64,000 nt of DNA, taken from Vibrio kanaloae. GTDB taxonomy: Bacteria > Pseudomonadota > Gammaproteobacteria > Enterobacterales > Vibrionaceae. Shown in pieces: positions 25,467-35,882 of this stretch (its first letter is position 1; every line of letters begins with the position of its first letter). The DNA lies in the NCBI RefSeq assembly GCF_024347535.1, contig NZ_AP025497.1, positions 1,550,001-1,614,000 of the forward strand, given 5' to 3'. Position numbers and translations under genes: made by a program. Below the pieces are notes generated by a model that saw only the letters and a program-made list of their open reading frames with translations, ran no database searches and was not told the origin of the DNA.

Positions 25467-25550
25467 ATGATTTTTAGTAATAAAGTGATGACAAACAACT
25501 TCATTTACATAGTATTAGGCAATTACGTATTAATCTGCTCTAGAGCTTAA
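25467..25550 (+). CDS. Possible 27-residue hydrophobic leader peptide
   Basis: ATG at 25467 follows TTAGGAGC at 25451-25458, a strong ribosome site. The peptide has a hydrophobic stretch (NFIYIVLGNYVLIC) and ends 14 bp before the DUF3802 start, so it could be a leader peptide or a small membrane protein coupled to that gene. It is supported only by the ribosome site and position. Confidence 0.35.
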   Translation: MIFSNKVMTNNFIYIVLGNYVLICSRA

Positions 25551-25564
25551 AACGGAGATTTATT

Positions 25565-25909
25565 GTGGTTGTAGAAACCGATGGCTATTTGGCTTTGATC
25601 GAACACTTATCATTTAACTTAGATGTCTTTACGAATAGTAATGGCTATACAGGTAATGAAAGTGTTGAAGACATCATTACTGACATGATTTCAACTAACA
25701 TCATGGCTATTTTCGAGCAAAATCCCGAGTTACATTCCAGCGTTCGTTTTCAGCTATTGAAAGAAGCTGATGCCGTAGTAGCTGATTTAGGTGAAGTGCT
25801 AGCCGGTGTGTGGACCAAAAAAGCAACCAACGAGCAAATTGTATTTCTAGACGAATACATCGCTTTGGTAAAAAACCTATTTGATTCAGCCGTCGCTAAA
25901 TACGATTAG
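25565..25909 (+). CDS. DUF3802 family protein
   Basis: A 114-residue, acidic, mostly helical cytoplasmic protein of a family that I know mainly from Vibrionaceae and relatives. The GTG start at 25565 follows CGGAGAT at a good distance. It has no signal, membrane segment or catalytic motif. Function unknown. Confidence 0.78.
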   Translation: MVVETDGYLALIEHLSFNLDVFTNSNGYTGNESVEDIITDMISTNIMAIFEQNPELHSSVRFQLLKEADAVVADLGEVLAGVWTKKATNEQIVFLDEYIALVKNLFDSAVAKYD

Positions 25910-25989
25910 ATAGAACTGATATTATGATGCACGCTTATCTAGCATATTAGTGAGCGTGTAAGGTCGGGTATAAGCCTGCAGTGGATCTG

Positions 25990-26475
25990 TTATAAACGCC
26001 TAAAGTGCCAAAACTTGGAAGCCCAATAAGGGTTATCCAGCCTCGATATAATCACACCTTTCGATGTAGAAGCATGTAGAAATTGATTATTTCCGAGGTA
26101 GACACCTACGTGTCGCACAGTCATCGATGTCTTAAAAAACACCAAGTCGCCACTCGTTGCCTGTTCATACGCAATTTCTTTTCCCTTTTGACTTTGATCT
26201 TTTGTGGTTCTTGGTAGAGCTTGTTGGGTCGCATTTTGCATGGCAATCTGCACAAAAGCGGAGCAATCTACACCTCTAAATGAGGTTCCACCGAAATGGT
26301 ACGGCACGCCTTTCCACTGCTCATACACGCTCATATAAGCATTTTTAGTCAATAGTTCTGACTTGGATAAAGGTTTCTGTGCGGTTTGACTAAGCTGAGA
26401 AGGAGACGGGGTCGAGCTACATGCAGCTAATGTTGCGAAAGTTATTGTAACTGCAAGCATTTTTCTGAATTTCAT
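25990..26475 (-). CDS. NlpC/P60 family lipoprotein (cell-wall peptidase)
   Basis: A 161-residue lipoprotein with lipobox LAAC (Cys19). The NlpC/P60 domain (about residues 45-160) has the catalytic Cys in GVDCSAF, His in VRHVGVYLGN, and a third polar site in FLHAS. It resembles E. coli Spr/MepS and NlpC, which cut the peptide cross-links of peptidoglycan. It acts in the periplasm. Confidence 0.9.
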   Translation of the reverse strand: MKFRKMLAVTITFATLAACSSTPSPSQLSQTAQKPLSKSELLTKNAYMSVYEQWKGVPYHFGGTSFRGVDCSAFVQIAMQNATQQALPRTTKDQSQKGKEIAYEQATSGDLVFFKTSMTVRHVGVYLGNNQFLHASTSKGVIISRLDNPYWASKFWHFRRL

Positions 26476-26579
26476 ATGTAACTCTTCTGAAAAAAAAATG
26501 AAATAAAAACGTCATCAAGGACTTCTAGTATACAAGCTAACTTAAGGATATCTCTTTTCGTAGTCAAACTGGATTTCAC

Positions 26580-28634
26580 ATGCCCGACACAAATTTATCA
26601 ATAAAACCCTCTCGTTATACATTCTCGCTCATCCAAACCGTCACTACCGTATTTATCTCCATTCTTTTACTCGTTAGTTTTTTGTCGATGGTCAGCATCA
26701 CGGGAGTTGAACGGATTGGGGGTCACTTCAACGCGTTGTCCGAACGAGCACTACCATTAGCTCTTCATAATGCAGAACTGACACAAAACGTATTAGAGCA
26801 GGTGAAGCTCCTCACTTACAGTACTCAATCGAAAGATCTAAACACATTGAATACGACTCGCTCATCTATTGAACAACTCGTCGAGTCAAGTAACAAAGTG
26901 CTAGAGAAACTCCTTTTTATCTCCCAATCTTTTCCTGAAGCGATTTCTGTTGAACAAAAGCAAAACCTAACTGAAGACATGGCGGCATTAAAGCTTATGA
27001 CCAACAAGGTCTTGATGTCTCAAATTGAGATTCAAAATAAACAAAATCGTATTGATGGCCAAGTCGCTGAGTTTCGCTATGGTGTAAATTCAATTGGACC
27101 TGAGATGAATCGTATTAGCTCTTTTCTTGTTCAGGAAAACCCCGCTGCACACGATGCCGCCAACCGCTTCACGGCGAGTGCTTCGTCAATGGCGAATACC
27201 TTCTTAATGCTGATGATGCAATCGGACTTAGACAAAGCTGAAAGTGAGTTTCGAGAGCTACGTAATCGCATGGCTGGGATTAATCTCGCTTATGACGATT
27301 TTTCAGAATGGCACCCTGATATCACTGAGTTTGCAAGTTTAACGGCCCCTTATGAGATGGTTCAGACTGGATTCCAAGACAATGGTGTCTTAAAACAAAT
27401 CCTGCTAAAGCTTAAGTTAATCAAGCAACAAGAGGCCGACCTTGCTGAAGTGATAAAGCTTGCCAACAACGTAATAAGTACCTTAAATCAACTGTCTAAT
27501 ACTGCATCCATATTAATTGATGAAAGTGAATCTGTGGTCAATCAAACGATAGCGACCATTGATAGAGTGCTATTTATAAGTGGATTAGTGATCGCCGCTA
27601 TTATTGCTACTTCATGGTTTGTGTTACGCCGTTGGGTCAATAAAGGGCTCAAAAACATCACTTGCCAACTAAGCTCCCTTGCTGAGCACGATTTTTCAAA
27701 GCAAAGCGAACTGGTTGGGCCAAGAGAGCTTCAAGTTATCGCTTCGAAGCTCAATAGCGTTGTAGACTCGACTGCCGATTCTGTACGATCGGTGACGCGT
27801 AACTGTGAAACGCTTTACCAAACAGCAGAAGTAAGCCACGACGCTGCAGAACAAACTAATTCTAGCTTGAACGCGCAAAACGAATCGCTGCAGAACATGA
27901 TCACCACCATTACTGAACTGGAAGCGTCAATCGGTGAAATAGCACGTATCTCGAATGCATCGAACGACGACGCACAAGTCGCAGAAGACGAGTCAGTCAA
28001 TGGTAGCCAAGTCGTTGGGCTTAACCAGCAACGTTTGCAAGCGTTAGAACAGTCACTAAGCATGAACGAAGAATCAATGGCCGACCTTGATGGCCGCGTG
28101 AAACAGATTCGTGAAATGGTCGATATGATCAGTGGCATTGCAGAAAACACCAACTTATTAGCACTGAATGCAGCGATTGAAGCAGCGCGAGCAGGCGAAC
28201 AAGGCCGCGGTTTTGCTGTCGTTGCTGACGAAGTACGCAAATTGGCGAGTGGCACGTCTCAACAAACCACCAACATTCGCAATATGATGAATGAGCTGGT
28301 GGCTGCGGCTGACCGCTCTCGAACGTCTGTGACTGAATCTCGTAGCGAAATGGCCAATGCTCTGCAAACTAGCGAGAACGTGAAGCAAGCGTTTGAAAAA
28401 ATAGACATTGCGGTTAGCCAGATAAAAGGACGTGTTGAGCAAATTATGGTGGCAACAGAACAACAAGCACGTGCAACGGTGGACGTGACACATTCAATCA
28501 CGCGCGTTTCTGAACAAGGTGAAAATACCAAGCTTCAACTTGAATCAATGATTGAAAGTTCAGAACAAGTGGCCGAGATAGCGGGACATCAGCAGGAAAT
28601 GCTTCACAAATACCAGTTTGATGCAGAAAAATAG
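26580..28634 (+). CDS. Methyl-accepting chemotaxis protein
   Basis: A 684-residue chemoreceptor. The first membrane span (about residues 16-40) is followed by a long helical periplasmic domain (about 41-325), probably two stacked helical bundles. The second span is about 327-349; a HAMP domain (about 350-402) and a cytoplasmic coiled coil follow. The hairpin tip is [35 protein letters not shown]. No CheR pentapeptide is seen at the C-terminus. The ligand cannot be deduced. Long minus-strand ORFs across it are shadows of its biased codon use. Confidence 0.9.
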   Translation: MPDTNLSIKPSRYTFSLIQTVTTVFISILLLVSFLSMVSITGVERIGGHFNALSERALPLALHNAELTQNVLEQVKLLTYSTQSKDLNTLNTTRSSIEQLVESSNKVLEKLLFISQSFPEAISVEQKQNLTEDMAALKLMTNKVLMSQIEIQNKQNRIDGQVAEFRYGVNSIGPEMNRISSFLVQENPAAHDAANRFTASASSMANTFLMLMMQSDLDKAESEFRELRNRMAGINLAYDDFSEWHPDITEFASLTAPYEMVQTGFQDNGVLKQILLKLKLIKQQEADLAEVIKLANNVISTLNQLSNTASILIDESESVVNQTIATIDRVLFISGLVIAAIIATSWFVLRRWVNKGLKNITCQLSSLAEHDFSKQSELVGPRELQVIASKLNSVVDSTADSVRSVTRNCETLYQTAEVSHDAAEQTNSSLNAQNESLQNMITTITELEASIGEIARISNASNDDAQVAEDESVNGSQVVGLNQQRLQALEQSLSMNEESMADLDGRVKQIREMVDMISGIAENTNLLALNAAIEAARAGEQGRGFAVVADEVRKLASGTSQQTTNIRNMMNELVAAADRSRTSVTESRSEMANALQTSENVKQAFEKIDIAVSQIKGRVEQIMVATEQQARATVDVTHSITRVSEQGENTKLQLESMIESSEQVAEIAGHQQEMLHKYQFDAEK

Positions 28635-28705
28635 CGAATATTTCTAGTGTCTTAAGAACTTAAAAACTGAACCACAATAATAAAGCAAAACTTTCGGATA
28701 GCTTG

Positions 28706-29509
28706 TTAGTTTTTATTTTTCTGATTATATCTAAATGGCTGGGTAATCAACTTATCTAGCCTTTGTTCTTTTCCATCGCGTATTTCAGGAACGCCAATGC
28801 TTACCTTGTCATGGCCAAGCTTAGGTTGAGCGCGATAGGTTTTGAACCAAATGTCCCACACCGATAAGAAGAAACCAAAGTTCGAATGGGTTTCTTTAAC
28901 AATGACAGAGTGGTGAACTCGATGCATGTCGGGCGTGACAATCACCTTGCGTAATTGCTTATCGAACCATAACGGCAAACGACCATTACTATGGTTGAAC
29001 ATCGCACTCACATTCAACACCACTTCAAATATCACCACCGCTAAAGCCGGTACGCCGAGTACAAAAATCAATGCGACTTTAATCAGCATCGATAAGATCA
29101 TCTCAATCGGGTGGAAGCGGGTACCTGTTGTTACGTCAATATCTAGGTCTGCGTGATGAACTCGATGTAACTTCCATAGCCAAGGAATACGGTGAAACAC
29201 CAAGTGTTGGAGGTAAATAGCACAATCCAACAGCAACACGCATATCAGAATGCTAAGCTCTTTAGGAAGTGACAGGGTATTGAATACCCCCCATTGATTA
29301 TCTTGTGCGATAACCGCCGCTTGGAAGGCAGCGATAGGGATTAGAGTGGCTAATAGAAAACTATTCAAAGTGACTAGCGCGAAGTTATTCCCCCAACGAA
29401 ACCATTTGCTTTGAGTCAATGTTTTACGTGGGAAATGTTGTTCCCATAGAGCACACAATCCAAAAGCGACAATAAAACAAACAAGGCGAAGTAGCGATGG
29501 GTCCTGCAT
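28706..29509 (-). CDS. Sterol desaturase / fatty acid hydroxylase family protein
   Basis: A 267-residue membrane di-iron hydroxylase. The His clusters that bind iron are visible: HLVFHRI, KLHRVHHAD, FHPIE and MHRVHH. Four or so membrane spans occupy the first 190 residues. I chose the ATG at 29509, after AGAAGGA; upstream Met codons are not preceded by a ribosome site. Members act on sterols, fatty acids or carotenoids; the substrate here is unknown. Confidence 0.86.
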   Translation of the reverse strand: MQDPSLLRLVCFIVAFGLCALWEQHFPRKTLTQSKWFRWGNNFALVTLNSFLLATLIPIAAFQAAVIAQDNQWGVFNTLSLPKELSILICVLLLDCAIYLQHLVFHRIPWLWKLHRVHHADLDIDVTTGTRFHPIEMILSMLIKVALIFVLGVPALAVVIFEVVLNVSAMFNHSNGRLPLWFDKQLRKVIVTPDMHRVHHSVIVKETHSNFGFFLSVWDIWFKTYRAQPKLGHDKVSIGVPEIRDGKEQRLDKLITQPFRYNQKNKN

Positions 29510-29587
29510 AAGAATTCCTTCTATCATTATCAAGCCACTGTAAGTACAATCGTTCCACTTTTCTAGTTCTATCTGTCGTTATTGTCC

Positions 29588-30328
29588 ATGAGAATCCATG
29601 CTTTCCACCGTTTATACCAACACCGTTTATCTCTTTCTACCAAACCGTTTAATGCGCGCGGGTGTAAAGTAATACGATGTGAGTACTGCAAAATCAAACA
29701 AGACAGTTGTATCTGTGAACATCAACCAGACATAGATACGAACGTCGCGACCATGTTGATCTTGTCTGATAACGAAATCTTAAAGCCAAGCAACACAGGC
29801 CGTTTGATTGTGGATACCGTAAAAGACAGTCATGTTTACCTTTGGCATCGTACAGAGCCAAACACAGAGATGCTGGAAGTACTCAAAGACGACAAGTATC
29901 AGCCTGTCATTGTGTTCCCTGAAGACTACACCGATGACAAAACGCGAGTGGTTCAAGACTTACCACAAATGCGTGACCCAAATAAAAAGCTACTGCTAGT
30001 TTTCATCGATGGTAGCTGGCGTGAAGCAAGACGTATCTTCAGACGTTCTGAGTATCTGCAAGATTTACCGGTGCTGTCGATTGAGCCTGAATCGGTTTCT
30101 CAATATATGATGCGTAAGTCTGATAACGATCAACACCTTTCAACCGCAGAAGTAGCGAGCTTGGTATTAAAACAAGCAGGTGAAGAGCAGGGCGCGAAGA
30201 CTTTGCAGCTTTGGTTTGAAGCCTTTCGTGAAAGCTATATGTTGAGTAAGACTCGTTATAAGTCGGATCCGACCAAACCAAGTCTGAACGCTTTCATAGA
30301 GCACGGTAAAAATGAGAAGTCACTCTAA
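29588..30328 (+). CDS. DTW-domain protein, probable tRNA-uridine aminocarboxypropyltransferase
   Basis: A 246-residue DTW-domain protein. The N-terminal Cys cluster CEYCKIKQDSCIC could bind zinc, and the signature DGSWREARRI is present. The family (YfiP/TapT type) puts a 3-amino-3-carboxypropyl group from SAM on uridine 47 of some tRNAs. Start 29588 (ATG) or 29582 (TTG) cannot be separated; neither has a strong ribosome site. It is divergent from the hydroxylase gene. Confidence 0.8.
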   Translation: MRIHAFHRLYQHRLSLSTKPFNARGCKVIRCEYCKIKQDSCICEHQPDIDTNVATMLILSDNEILKPSNTGRLIVDTVKDSHVYLWHRTEPNTEMLEVLKDDKYQPVIVFPEDYTDDKTRVVQDLPQMRDPNKKLLLVFIDGSWREARRIFRRSEYLQDLPVLSIEPESVSQYMMRKSDNDQHLSTAEVASLVLKQAGEEQGAKTLQLWFEAFRESYMLSKTRYKSDPTKPSLNAFIEHGKNEKSL

Positions 30329-30491
30329 CCTTTAACCGCTTTGTGCTGACTTGTTGTTCAAACGGACTCGAACACGAGATAAGTTTGTTATCTATCACGG
30401 TTTGTAGGGGGAGTGTTATGGATAATGCTCCTTAGTTTTTTATTTACAAAAATTTGTTTGCCCGAATTTAGGGAAAAATTGGAGAGATTTC

Positions 30492-31400
30492 ATGTATTAC
30501 GGCTTCGATGTTGGCGGCACAAAAATTGAGTTTGGTGCGTTCAATGAAAAACTTGAGCGAGTAGCAACAGAGCGCGTACCAACGCCAACGGACGATTATC
30601 AATTACTGCTTGAAACCATTGCTGATTTGGTAAAAAAGTACGATAACGAACTCTCTTGCGAAGGCAAAATTGGCCTTGGTCTTCCTGGCATGGAAAACGC
30701 AGATGACGGCACAATGCTGGTTGTTAACGTACCAGCTTCAACAGGTAAACCACTACGTAAAGATTTAGAAGTGCTGATCGGTCGTAGTGTAAAGATCGAG
30801 AACGACGCAAACTGTTTTGCGCTTTCAGAAGCGTGGGATGACGAGCTTAAAGATGAGCCATCAGTTGCTGGCCTGATTCTAGGTACTGGCTTCGGTGGCG
30901 GTTTAGTTTACGAAGGTAAAGTGTTCTCTGGCCGTAACCACGTTGCGGGTGAGCTCGGTCATATGCGTCTTCCTATTGATGCATGGTTTCACCTTGGCGA
31001 CAACGCACCACTATTAGGCTGTGGTTGTGGTAAGAAAGGTTGTCTAGACAGCTACTTATCTGGTCGTGGCTTTGAGTTGATTTACGAGCACTACTTCGGT
31101 GAAAAGAAGAAAGCGATTGAGATCATCCAAGCGTACAACGAAGGTGAGGCGAAAGCGGCTAAGCACGTAGATCGCTTCATGGAGCTCTTGGCTATCTGTT
31201 TCGCGAACCTGTTTACCGGTCTTGACCCACACGTTGTTGCACTAGGCGGCGGTCTTTCAAACTTCGAGCTTATTTACGAAGAGATGCCAAAGCGCGTGCC
31301 TAAGTACCTGCTGTCTGTAGCGAAGTGTCCTAAGATCATCAAAGCGAAACACGGTGATTCAGGCGGCGTTCGTGGTGCTGCATTCCTTAACATCAAGTAA
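30492..31400 (+). CDS. nagK: NagK: N-acetyl-D-glucosamine kinase (ROK family)
   Basis: Phosphorylates GlcNAc recovered from cell wall or chitin to GlcNAc-6-phosphate. The 302-residue ROK sugar kinase has the ATP loop [10 protein letters not shown], catalytic Asp in ENDANCFA, the second phosphate loop GTGFGGGLV, the ROK His in GELGHMRL, and the zinc site CGCGKKGC. The ATG at 30492 follows GGAGAG. Codon use is strongly biased, which suggests good expression. Confidence 0.93.
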   Translation: MYYGFDVGGTKIEFGAFNEKLERVATERVPTPTDDYQLLLETIADLVKKYDNELSCEGKIGLGLPGMENADDGTMLVVNVPASTGKPLRKDLEVLIGRSVKIENDANCFALSEAWDDELKDEPSVAGLILGTGFGGGLVYEGKVFSGRNHVAGELGHMRLPIDAWFHLGDNAPLLGCGCGKKGCLDSYLSGRGFELIYEHYFGEKKKAIEIIQAYNEGEAKAAKHVDRFMELLAICFANLFTGLDPHVVALGGGLSNFELIYEEMPKRVPKYLLSVAKCPKIIKAKHGDSGGVRGAAFLNIK

Positions 31401-31435
31401 GATCTATTTGATGTAAGTTATTTAAAAGCACAAAT

Positions 31436-31474
31436 AAAAATGCCGCAATCTCGAAAGAGGTTGCGGCATTTTTT
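31436..31474. terminator. Terminator after nagK
   Basis: AAAAATGCCGCAA with TTGCGGCATTTTT, a 13-bp stem with T- and A-tracts on both sides. Confidence 0.9.
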
Positions 31475-31537
31475 ATGGTTTGGTGTTTTCGTCTCTCTAA
31501 CTCAAAACAAAAAAACTAGAAGTCAGAAGCTTAAGGC

Positions 31538-31804
31538 TTATTTCTTCTTTTTACCTACACCTAGGTTGTCTTTTTGCTTCAACGTAAGCTTAGTAAAGCC
31601 AAGCTTGCGGAAGTAGTTGTCCTGGTAGTTACGAACCGCTTTAGTATCGGAAATCAACTCAAGCTGTTGCTCAGTTTTAAGATACTCAGAGATGTCGATG
31701 CCTTCCGCTGCAGCAACCGCTTCTTGGATCGTGCGGTGTTCTTGTTTTGAAAACAGTAACTCTTTTTCTTCGTCTTTGTACGTGTACAGAATGGTACGAG
31801 CCAT
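31538..31804 (-). CDS. DUF2960 family protein
   Basis: An 88-residue basic protein with a Lys-rich tail (GVGKKKK), of the DUF2960 family that I know from vibrios and related gammaproteobacteria. The ATG at 31804 follows TTGGAG. No motif suggests a function; the tail could bind nucleic acid. Confidence 0.75.
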   Translation of the reverse strand: MARTILYTYKDEEKELLFSKQEHRTIQEAVAAAEGIDISEYLKTEQQLELISDTKAVRNYQDNYFRKLGFTKLTLKQKDNLGVGKKKK

Positions 31805-31926
31805 AATGCGCTCCAATAGAATTTTTACTTTGGGCGCACTCTACATAAAAACCGTACGTCGCTCAAGGTAATGGTAAGAAATCTTAAGATTATCGTCTTA
31901 ACGCTTATCGCTATATGAGCTTTGAA

Positions 31927-33744
31927 TTAAACGCGGCCCTGCAGAGGAATAATAGTCACTGTTTCGCCAACCTTCACCGTATCAACCGCTGGTGAGACTT
32001 CGATCAAGCAGTTTGCTTCACTCATTGAGCGCAGAATACCTGAACCTTGTTTGCCAGTCGTCTTCACTTCAAGCACACCAGATTCGTTCATAGAGAACAC
32101 ACCACGGCTGAACTCAGTACGACCTTGGCGAGAACGTAATTGCTCAGTCGCAACTGCGTTCGCTTTCACTGGCGTCCAGTTCGTTTGACCTTGAAGCTTA
32201 CGGATCGCTGGCTCTACAAAGTTAATGAACGACACCATCACAGCAACTGGATTACCCGGCAAGCCGAAGAAAGGTTTGTCTTCAATCTTACCGTAAGCAA
32301 GAGGACGCCCCGGACGCATGTTGATACGCCAGAAATTAATCTCACCCAGTTTATCTAATGCGAGTTTGATGTAGTCAGCATCACCAACAGACACGCCACC
32401 TGAAGTCAGAACCATGTCGGTCTCTAACGACGCAGCATGAAGTACATCCATCATCTTTTGTTCGTCATCTTCAATGATGCCGTAGTCAACAATGTCACAG
32501 CCTAGCTTTTGAAGCATGCCGATGATCGTGAAACGGTTCGAGTCGTAAACAGAGTTCGGCTTCTGCTCGCTACCCGGAGCTTGAACTTCATCACCTGTAG
32601 AGAATACGCCAACTTTCACTTTACGTAGAACAGGGCAGGTACCGAAACCTAATGATGCCATCATGCCCATTTCTGGCGCTTCGATTCGCGTGCCACGAGT
32701 AAAGACAGGTTGGCCGATTTCAAGGTCTTCACCCGCCATACGGACATTTTGTCCTACTGAGATTTTAGCGTCTGGGAAGCTAACTGTGTCGCCTTCTTGA
32801 ACGGCTTGCTCACGCATCACAACCACATCTACACCTTCAGGCATTGGCGCACCAGTCATGATCTTAACCGCTTCACCTTGTTGAACCGTTTTGTCGTAGC
32901 TGTGACCAGCCATGACTTCAGCAACCAGTTGGTAACTATCCAGTTCTAAATCTTCGCCACGAATGGCGTAGCCATCCATTGCAGAGTTTGTGTTCTGAGG
33001 CACGTTGATTGGCGAGATAACATCTTCAGCCAATACACGACCATAACCTTGCTCTAACGCAACAGATTCAATCAGCTCAAGTGCATCAATGCTATCGACA
33101 ATCTTTTGCTGACCTTGCGTAACGCTTAAGCCAGCAGGAGAAAATGAATCACAACAAACAACAGGTGAATCGTCTTTTGAAGATGAACACGACACTGTTT
33201 TGCTTGTTGTCGATGAAGGGGCGAACGACTGAGCATATTTGATGATGAAATCACGAATCGCTTCTAAGTCACTGATCGCCATTTGTGGCAAGTCTGATTC
33301 AACTTTGCTGTCTGCGGCGATAGCAATGATGTTGTCATCGTTTGGATAAAGCCAAGGTTTGCCAACTCCGTCACGGTGAAGCTCAATCTTAGGAAAGGCG
33401 ATGTTCTTACAGCCTTCAACCAGAATTAAGTCCAACGTGTTGGTATCGAAACGTGTAAGCAGATAATCAAAGTCGGCTTCGGCTTGTGGTGTTTCTGTCA
33501 TCATCACGTGACGGTTACGCGAAGCGATCAGCATTTGATTTGCGCCCGCTTTACGTAGGCGGTAGCTGTCTTTACCTGGCTTATCCACATCGAAATCGTG
33601 GTGAGCGTGTTTAAGAACACCCACTTTTAAACCCACATTAGTCAGCAGAGGCAGCAACGCTTCAAGTACAGTTGTTTTGCCTGTGCCGCTGTAAGCAGCA
33701 AAGCCCAATAAAGGAAGGTTAGGGCGTTGTTTTGAATCTTTCAT
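31927..33744 (-). CDS. mobB-moeA: MobB-MoeA fusion: molybdenum/tungsten cofactor biosynthesis
   Basis: A 605-residue fusion. Residues 1-170 are MobB, the GTP-binding adaptor for guanine-dinucleotide cofactor synthesis, with P-loop YSGTGKTT (18-25). Residues about 205-605 are MoeA, the molybdotransferase that inserts the metal into adenylated molybdopterin, with SAMDGYAI, SGGVSVGDAD and GLPGNPVA. A low-complexity linker of about 30 residues between them has Cys motifs (CSSS, VVCCDS). It is the last gene of the tupABC-mobA-mobB/moeA operon; its ATG shares a base with the mobA stop. It feeds the formate dehydrogenase encoded downstream in the window. Confidence 0.93.
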   Translation of the reverse strand: MKDSKQRPNLPLLGFAAYSGTGKTTVLEALLPLLTNVGLKVGVLKHAHHDFDVDKPGKDSYRLRKAGANQMLIASRNRHVMMTETPQAEADFDYLLTRFDTNTLDLILVEGCKNIAFPKIELHRDGVGKPWLYPNDDNIIAIAADSKVESDLPQMAISDLEAIRDFIIKYAQSFAPSSTTSKTVSCSSSKDDSPVVCCDSFSPAGLSVTQGQQKIVDSIDALELIESVALEQGYGRVLAEDVISPINVPQNTNSAMDGYAIRGEDLELDSYQLVAEVMAGHSYDKTVQQGEAVKIMTGAPMPEGVDVVVMREQAVQEGDTVSFPDAKISVGQNVRMAGEDLEIGQPVFTRGTRIEAPEMGMMASLGFGTCPVLRKVKVGVFSTGDEVQAPGSEQKPNSVYDSNRFTIIGMLQKLGCDIVDYGIIEDDEQKMMDVLHAASLETDMVLTSGGVSVGDADYIKLALDKLGEINFWRINMRPGRPLAYGKIEDKPFFGLPGNPVAVMVSFINFVEPAIRKLQGQTNWTPVKANAVATEQLRSRQGRTEFSRGVFSMNESGVLEVKTTGKQGSGILRSMSEANCLIEVSPAVDTVKVGETVTIIPLQGRV

Positions 33745-34328
33745 TATTGAAGCGTTCCAAATTGGGTGAGCTCTTCTGGCGTATTGAGATTAACAAAGCA
33801 GTTAGGCGCGTCGCTAAAGTCGACGTACTCCGTCACACACTCTTTGTAGAGCAAAATGATCTTACGGTCGCCACGTTCTAAAAACGCTTCTAGCTTTGGA
33901 AGAACACGTTTGTGGAATAGGGTAAACACAGGTTGTTTATATTCACCATCGTGAGCCACTAGAATGTCGCTGTCTTCCTTTACCGCAACGCAAAAACGCT
34001 CGACAAGGTCGCCACTGATTTGAGGGCTGTCGCAAGGAACAAAGCCCACCCAGTCTGTGGCCGCATTTTTAAGGCCAGCGTGAATGCCACCCAAAGGACC
34101 TGGGTAATCAGGGAATGAATCGGAAACAACCGGAGCGAATGTTTGGTAACTGTCTAAGTTACGGTTGGCATTGATGGTGATGCTGACATCTTGTTGTGAC
34201 AGCTTGTCTATAACGTATTGAATAAGCGGGGAACCGTTGAGCTCAACAAGTCCTTTATCTTTTCCGCCCATACGGCTGGCTTGTCCGCCAGCCAAAATAA
34301 CCCAACTAGTTTGCGTTGGAAGCAGCAT
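33744..34328 (-). CDS. mobA: MobA: molybdenum cofactor guanylyltransferase
   Basis: A 194-residue enzyme that transfers GMP from GTP to molybdopterin cofactor. The N-terminal [16 protein letters not shown] nucleotide motif and the metal-binding GFVPCDSPQ are intact. The start overlaps the end of tupC by 23 bp, so it is probably translated by coupling. The bis-MGD product is what DMSO-reductase-family enzymes such as FdhA use. Confidence 0.92.
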   Translation of the reverse strand: MLLPTQTSWVILAGGQASRMGGKDKGLVELNGSPLIQYVIDKLSQQDVSITINANRNLDSYQTFAPVVSDSFPDYPGPLGGIHAGLKNAATDWVGFVPCDSPQISGDLVERFCVAVKEDSDILVAHDGEYKQPVFTLFHKRVLPKLEAFLERGDRKIILLYKECVTEYVDFSDAPNCFVNLNTPEELTQFGTLQ

Positions 34329-35025
34329 AAATATTCTCTTGTGCTTTGTTCTTTTTAATAACTTGCAGAAGCGGTGATTCTGTCAAAGTGTTGTCTTTGA
34401 TCCACCACTGCTTCTTACATAAATCGGTTAACGCGTTAGTTTGGTGGCTCGTGATGACTAAACTCGCGCCTCTCTGAAGAAGATCTTCGGCCATAATCAC
34501 CAATCTTTCAATAGACTCTTTGTCTAAAGAAGCACTTGGTTCATCCATCAGTAAGATTGAAGGCTTGAGAATCCAAGCTCGTGCCATTGCTACGCGTTGA
34601 CGCTCGCCACCAGACAACACGGAAATGTGCTCGTCTGCTAGGGTTTCTAAACCTACCATCCTTAAAGCATTAATTATTTGAGCTCGCTTATCTTTTTGGC
34701 TCTCTTTGTTAAAGCGAACGCCATAAGCGACATTTTGGTACACCGAGCCATCAAATAGGTAAGGGGTTTGATGGAGATAGATGATGTCTTTAAATTTTAG
34801 TTTGGGAAACAGGTTATGTTGCCAACTTTGTGTCGGGCATTGAATACGGCCAGAGCTTGGTTTGAGCAAGCCTGACAATATTTTAAGTAGGGTCGTTTTG
34901 CCAACACCGTTGTCACCTTTAAGATAAATAGCATCGTTTGGGCCGATAGACAGTTCAGGAATATGAAACAAAACACGCTCTTTATAGCGCATTGAAATTT
35001 GCTGCGTTGTTATTTTTATACTCAT
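34306..35025 (-). CDS. tupC: TupC: tungstate ABC transporter ATPase
   Basis: A 239-residue ABC ATPase with Walker [11 protein letters not shown]-loop HQTPYLF, signature [14 protein letters not shown], Walker B ILLMDEPS and switch His in ITSHQ. It lies 10 bp after the permease gene. Specificity comes from the TupA-like binding protein. A molybdate role cannot be excluded, but the tup context and lack of a ModA-type protein favour tungstate. Confidence 0.88.
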   Translation of the reverse strand: MSIKITTQQISMRYKERVLFHIPELSIGPNDAIYLKGDNGVGKTTLLKILSGLLKPSSGRIQCPTQSWQHNLFPKLKFKDIIYLHQTPYLFDGSVYQNVAYGVRFNKESQKDKRAQIINALRMVGLETLADEHISVLSGGERQRVAMARAWILKPSILLMDEPSASLDKESIERLVIMAEDLLQRGASLVITSHQTNALTDLCKKQWWIKDNTLTESPLLQVIKKNKAQENIYAASNAN

Positions 35026-35035
35026 GACAGCGTTC

Positions 35036-35734
35036 CTATGTTCTTAAATAGCCTTTTCCTCTCACACTGGAAAGGAAAAAGTTAAGGGCTAATGCCAATG
35101 CCAATAAAACCATGCCTAGCGCGACACCTTGTGCGAATGCGCCTTTGTGACTTTCCATAGCAATAGCCGTTGGGATATTTCGTGTCATTCCCATAATGTT
35201 GCCGCCGACCATCATCGAACATCCGACTTCGGTTACGATGCGAGAAAAGGCTGCAATGGTCGCTGCCAACAAAGGAAATCGTGTTTCCCAAATTAAAGTA
35301 CACGCGACTCGAGTGGTTGAAACTCCAAGGGTACGTGCCGTTTCTACCGCTCGGCGATCACTGGCTTGCAGCGCACCGTGCATCATAGCAACCAGAATAG
35401 GGAAGCAGATCAGCATTTGGCCCAAAATCATCGCCTTTTGAGTGAACAGCAATTGCCAGTCACCTAAAGGGCCAGAGCGAGAGAGCATCATGTACATCAA
35501 CAAGCCAATCACCACAGTCGGTATCGCTTGTAAGGTGTTGATCACCGACAGCAGCGCCCATTTACCGGGAAACTCGGTATAAGCCAATATGAAAGCCATG
35601 ATGATTGCAGGAATAATCACCAGAGAAATGGCAGACAAAGACACGCTGAAGGATACCGCTACGATTTTCCACAGTTCGTGGTCAAAACTGACTAGTAGGT
35701 TCATTGCATCAATCGTTGTTTGCCATAGAGTCAT
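35036..35734 (-). CDS. tupB: TupB: tungstate ABC transporter permease
   Basis: A 232-residue inner-membrane permease with about six spans. The cytoplasmic EAA-like loop ETARTLGVSTTRVACTL is typical of the TupB/CysT type. The ATG at 35734 is preferred to a TTG at 35758. Confidence 0.87.
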   Translation of the reverse strand: MTLWQTTIDAMNLLVSFDHELWKIVAVSFSVSLSAISLVIIPAIIMAFILAYTEFPGKWALLSVINTLQAIPTVVIGLLMYMMLSRSGPLGDWQLLFTQKAMILGQMLICFPILVAMMHGALQASDRRAVETARTLGVSTTRVACTLIWETRFPLLAATIAAFSRIVTEVGCSMMVGGNIMGMTRNIPTAIAMESHKGAFAQGVALGMVLLALALALNFFLSSVRGKGYLRT

Positions 35735-35882
35735 GAAGTATCTCGTGTGAATCGACAATAAGTCTTAAAAGGTAATGCTGATATTTAGGTTATAGCTGAC
35801 ACGGGATTCGTCAAACAGGGTGAGTCAGCTATTCATTTTTTGCGAGCTCAATATTCACCCTGTAAGAGTAGTGCAATGACGA

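Noticed and set aside
27815..28255. 146-codon minus-strand ORF inside the first chemoreceptor gene (similar ones at 37455-37892 and in fdhA)
   Set aside because: These are shadow frames from strong codon bias of the sense genes; the translations are low-complexity and match no family.
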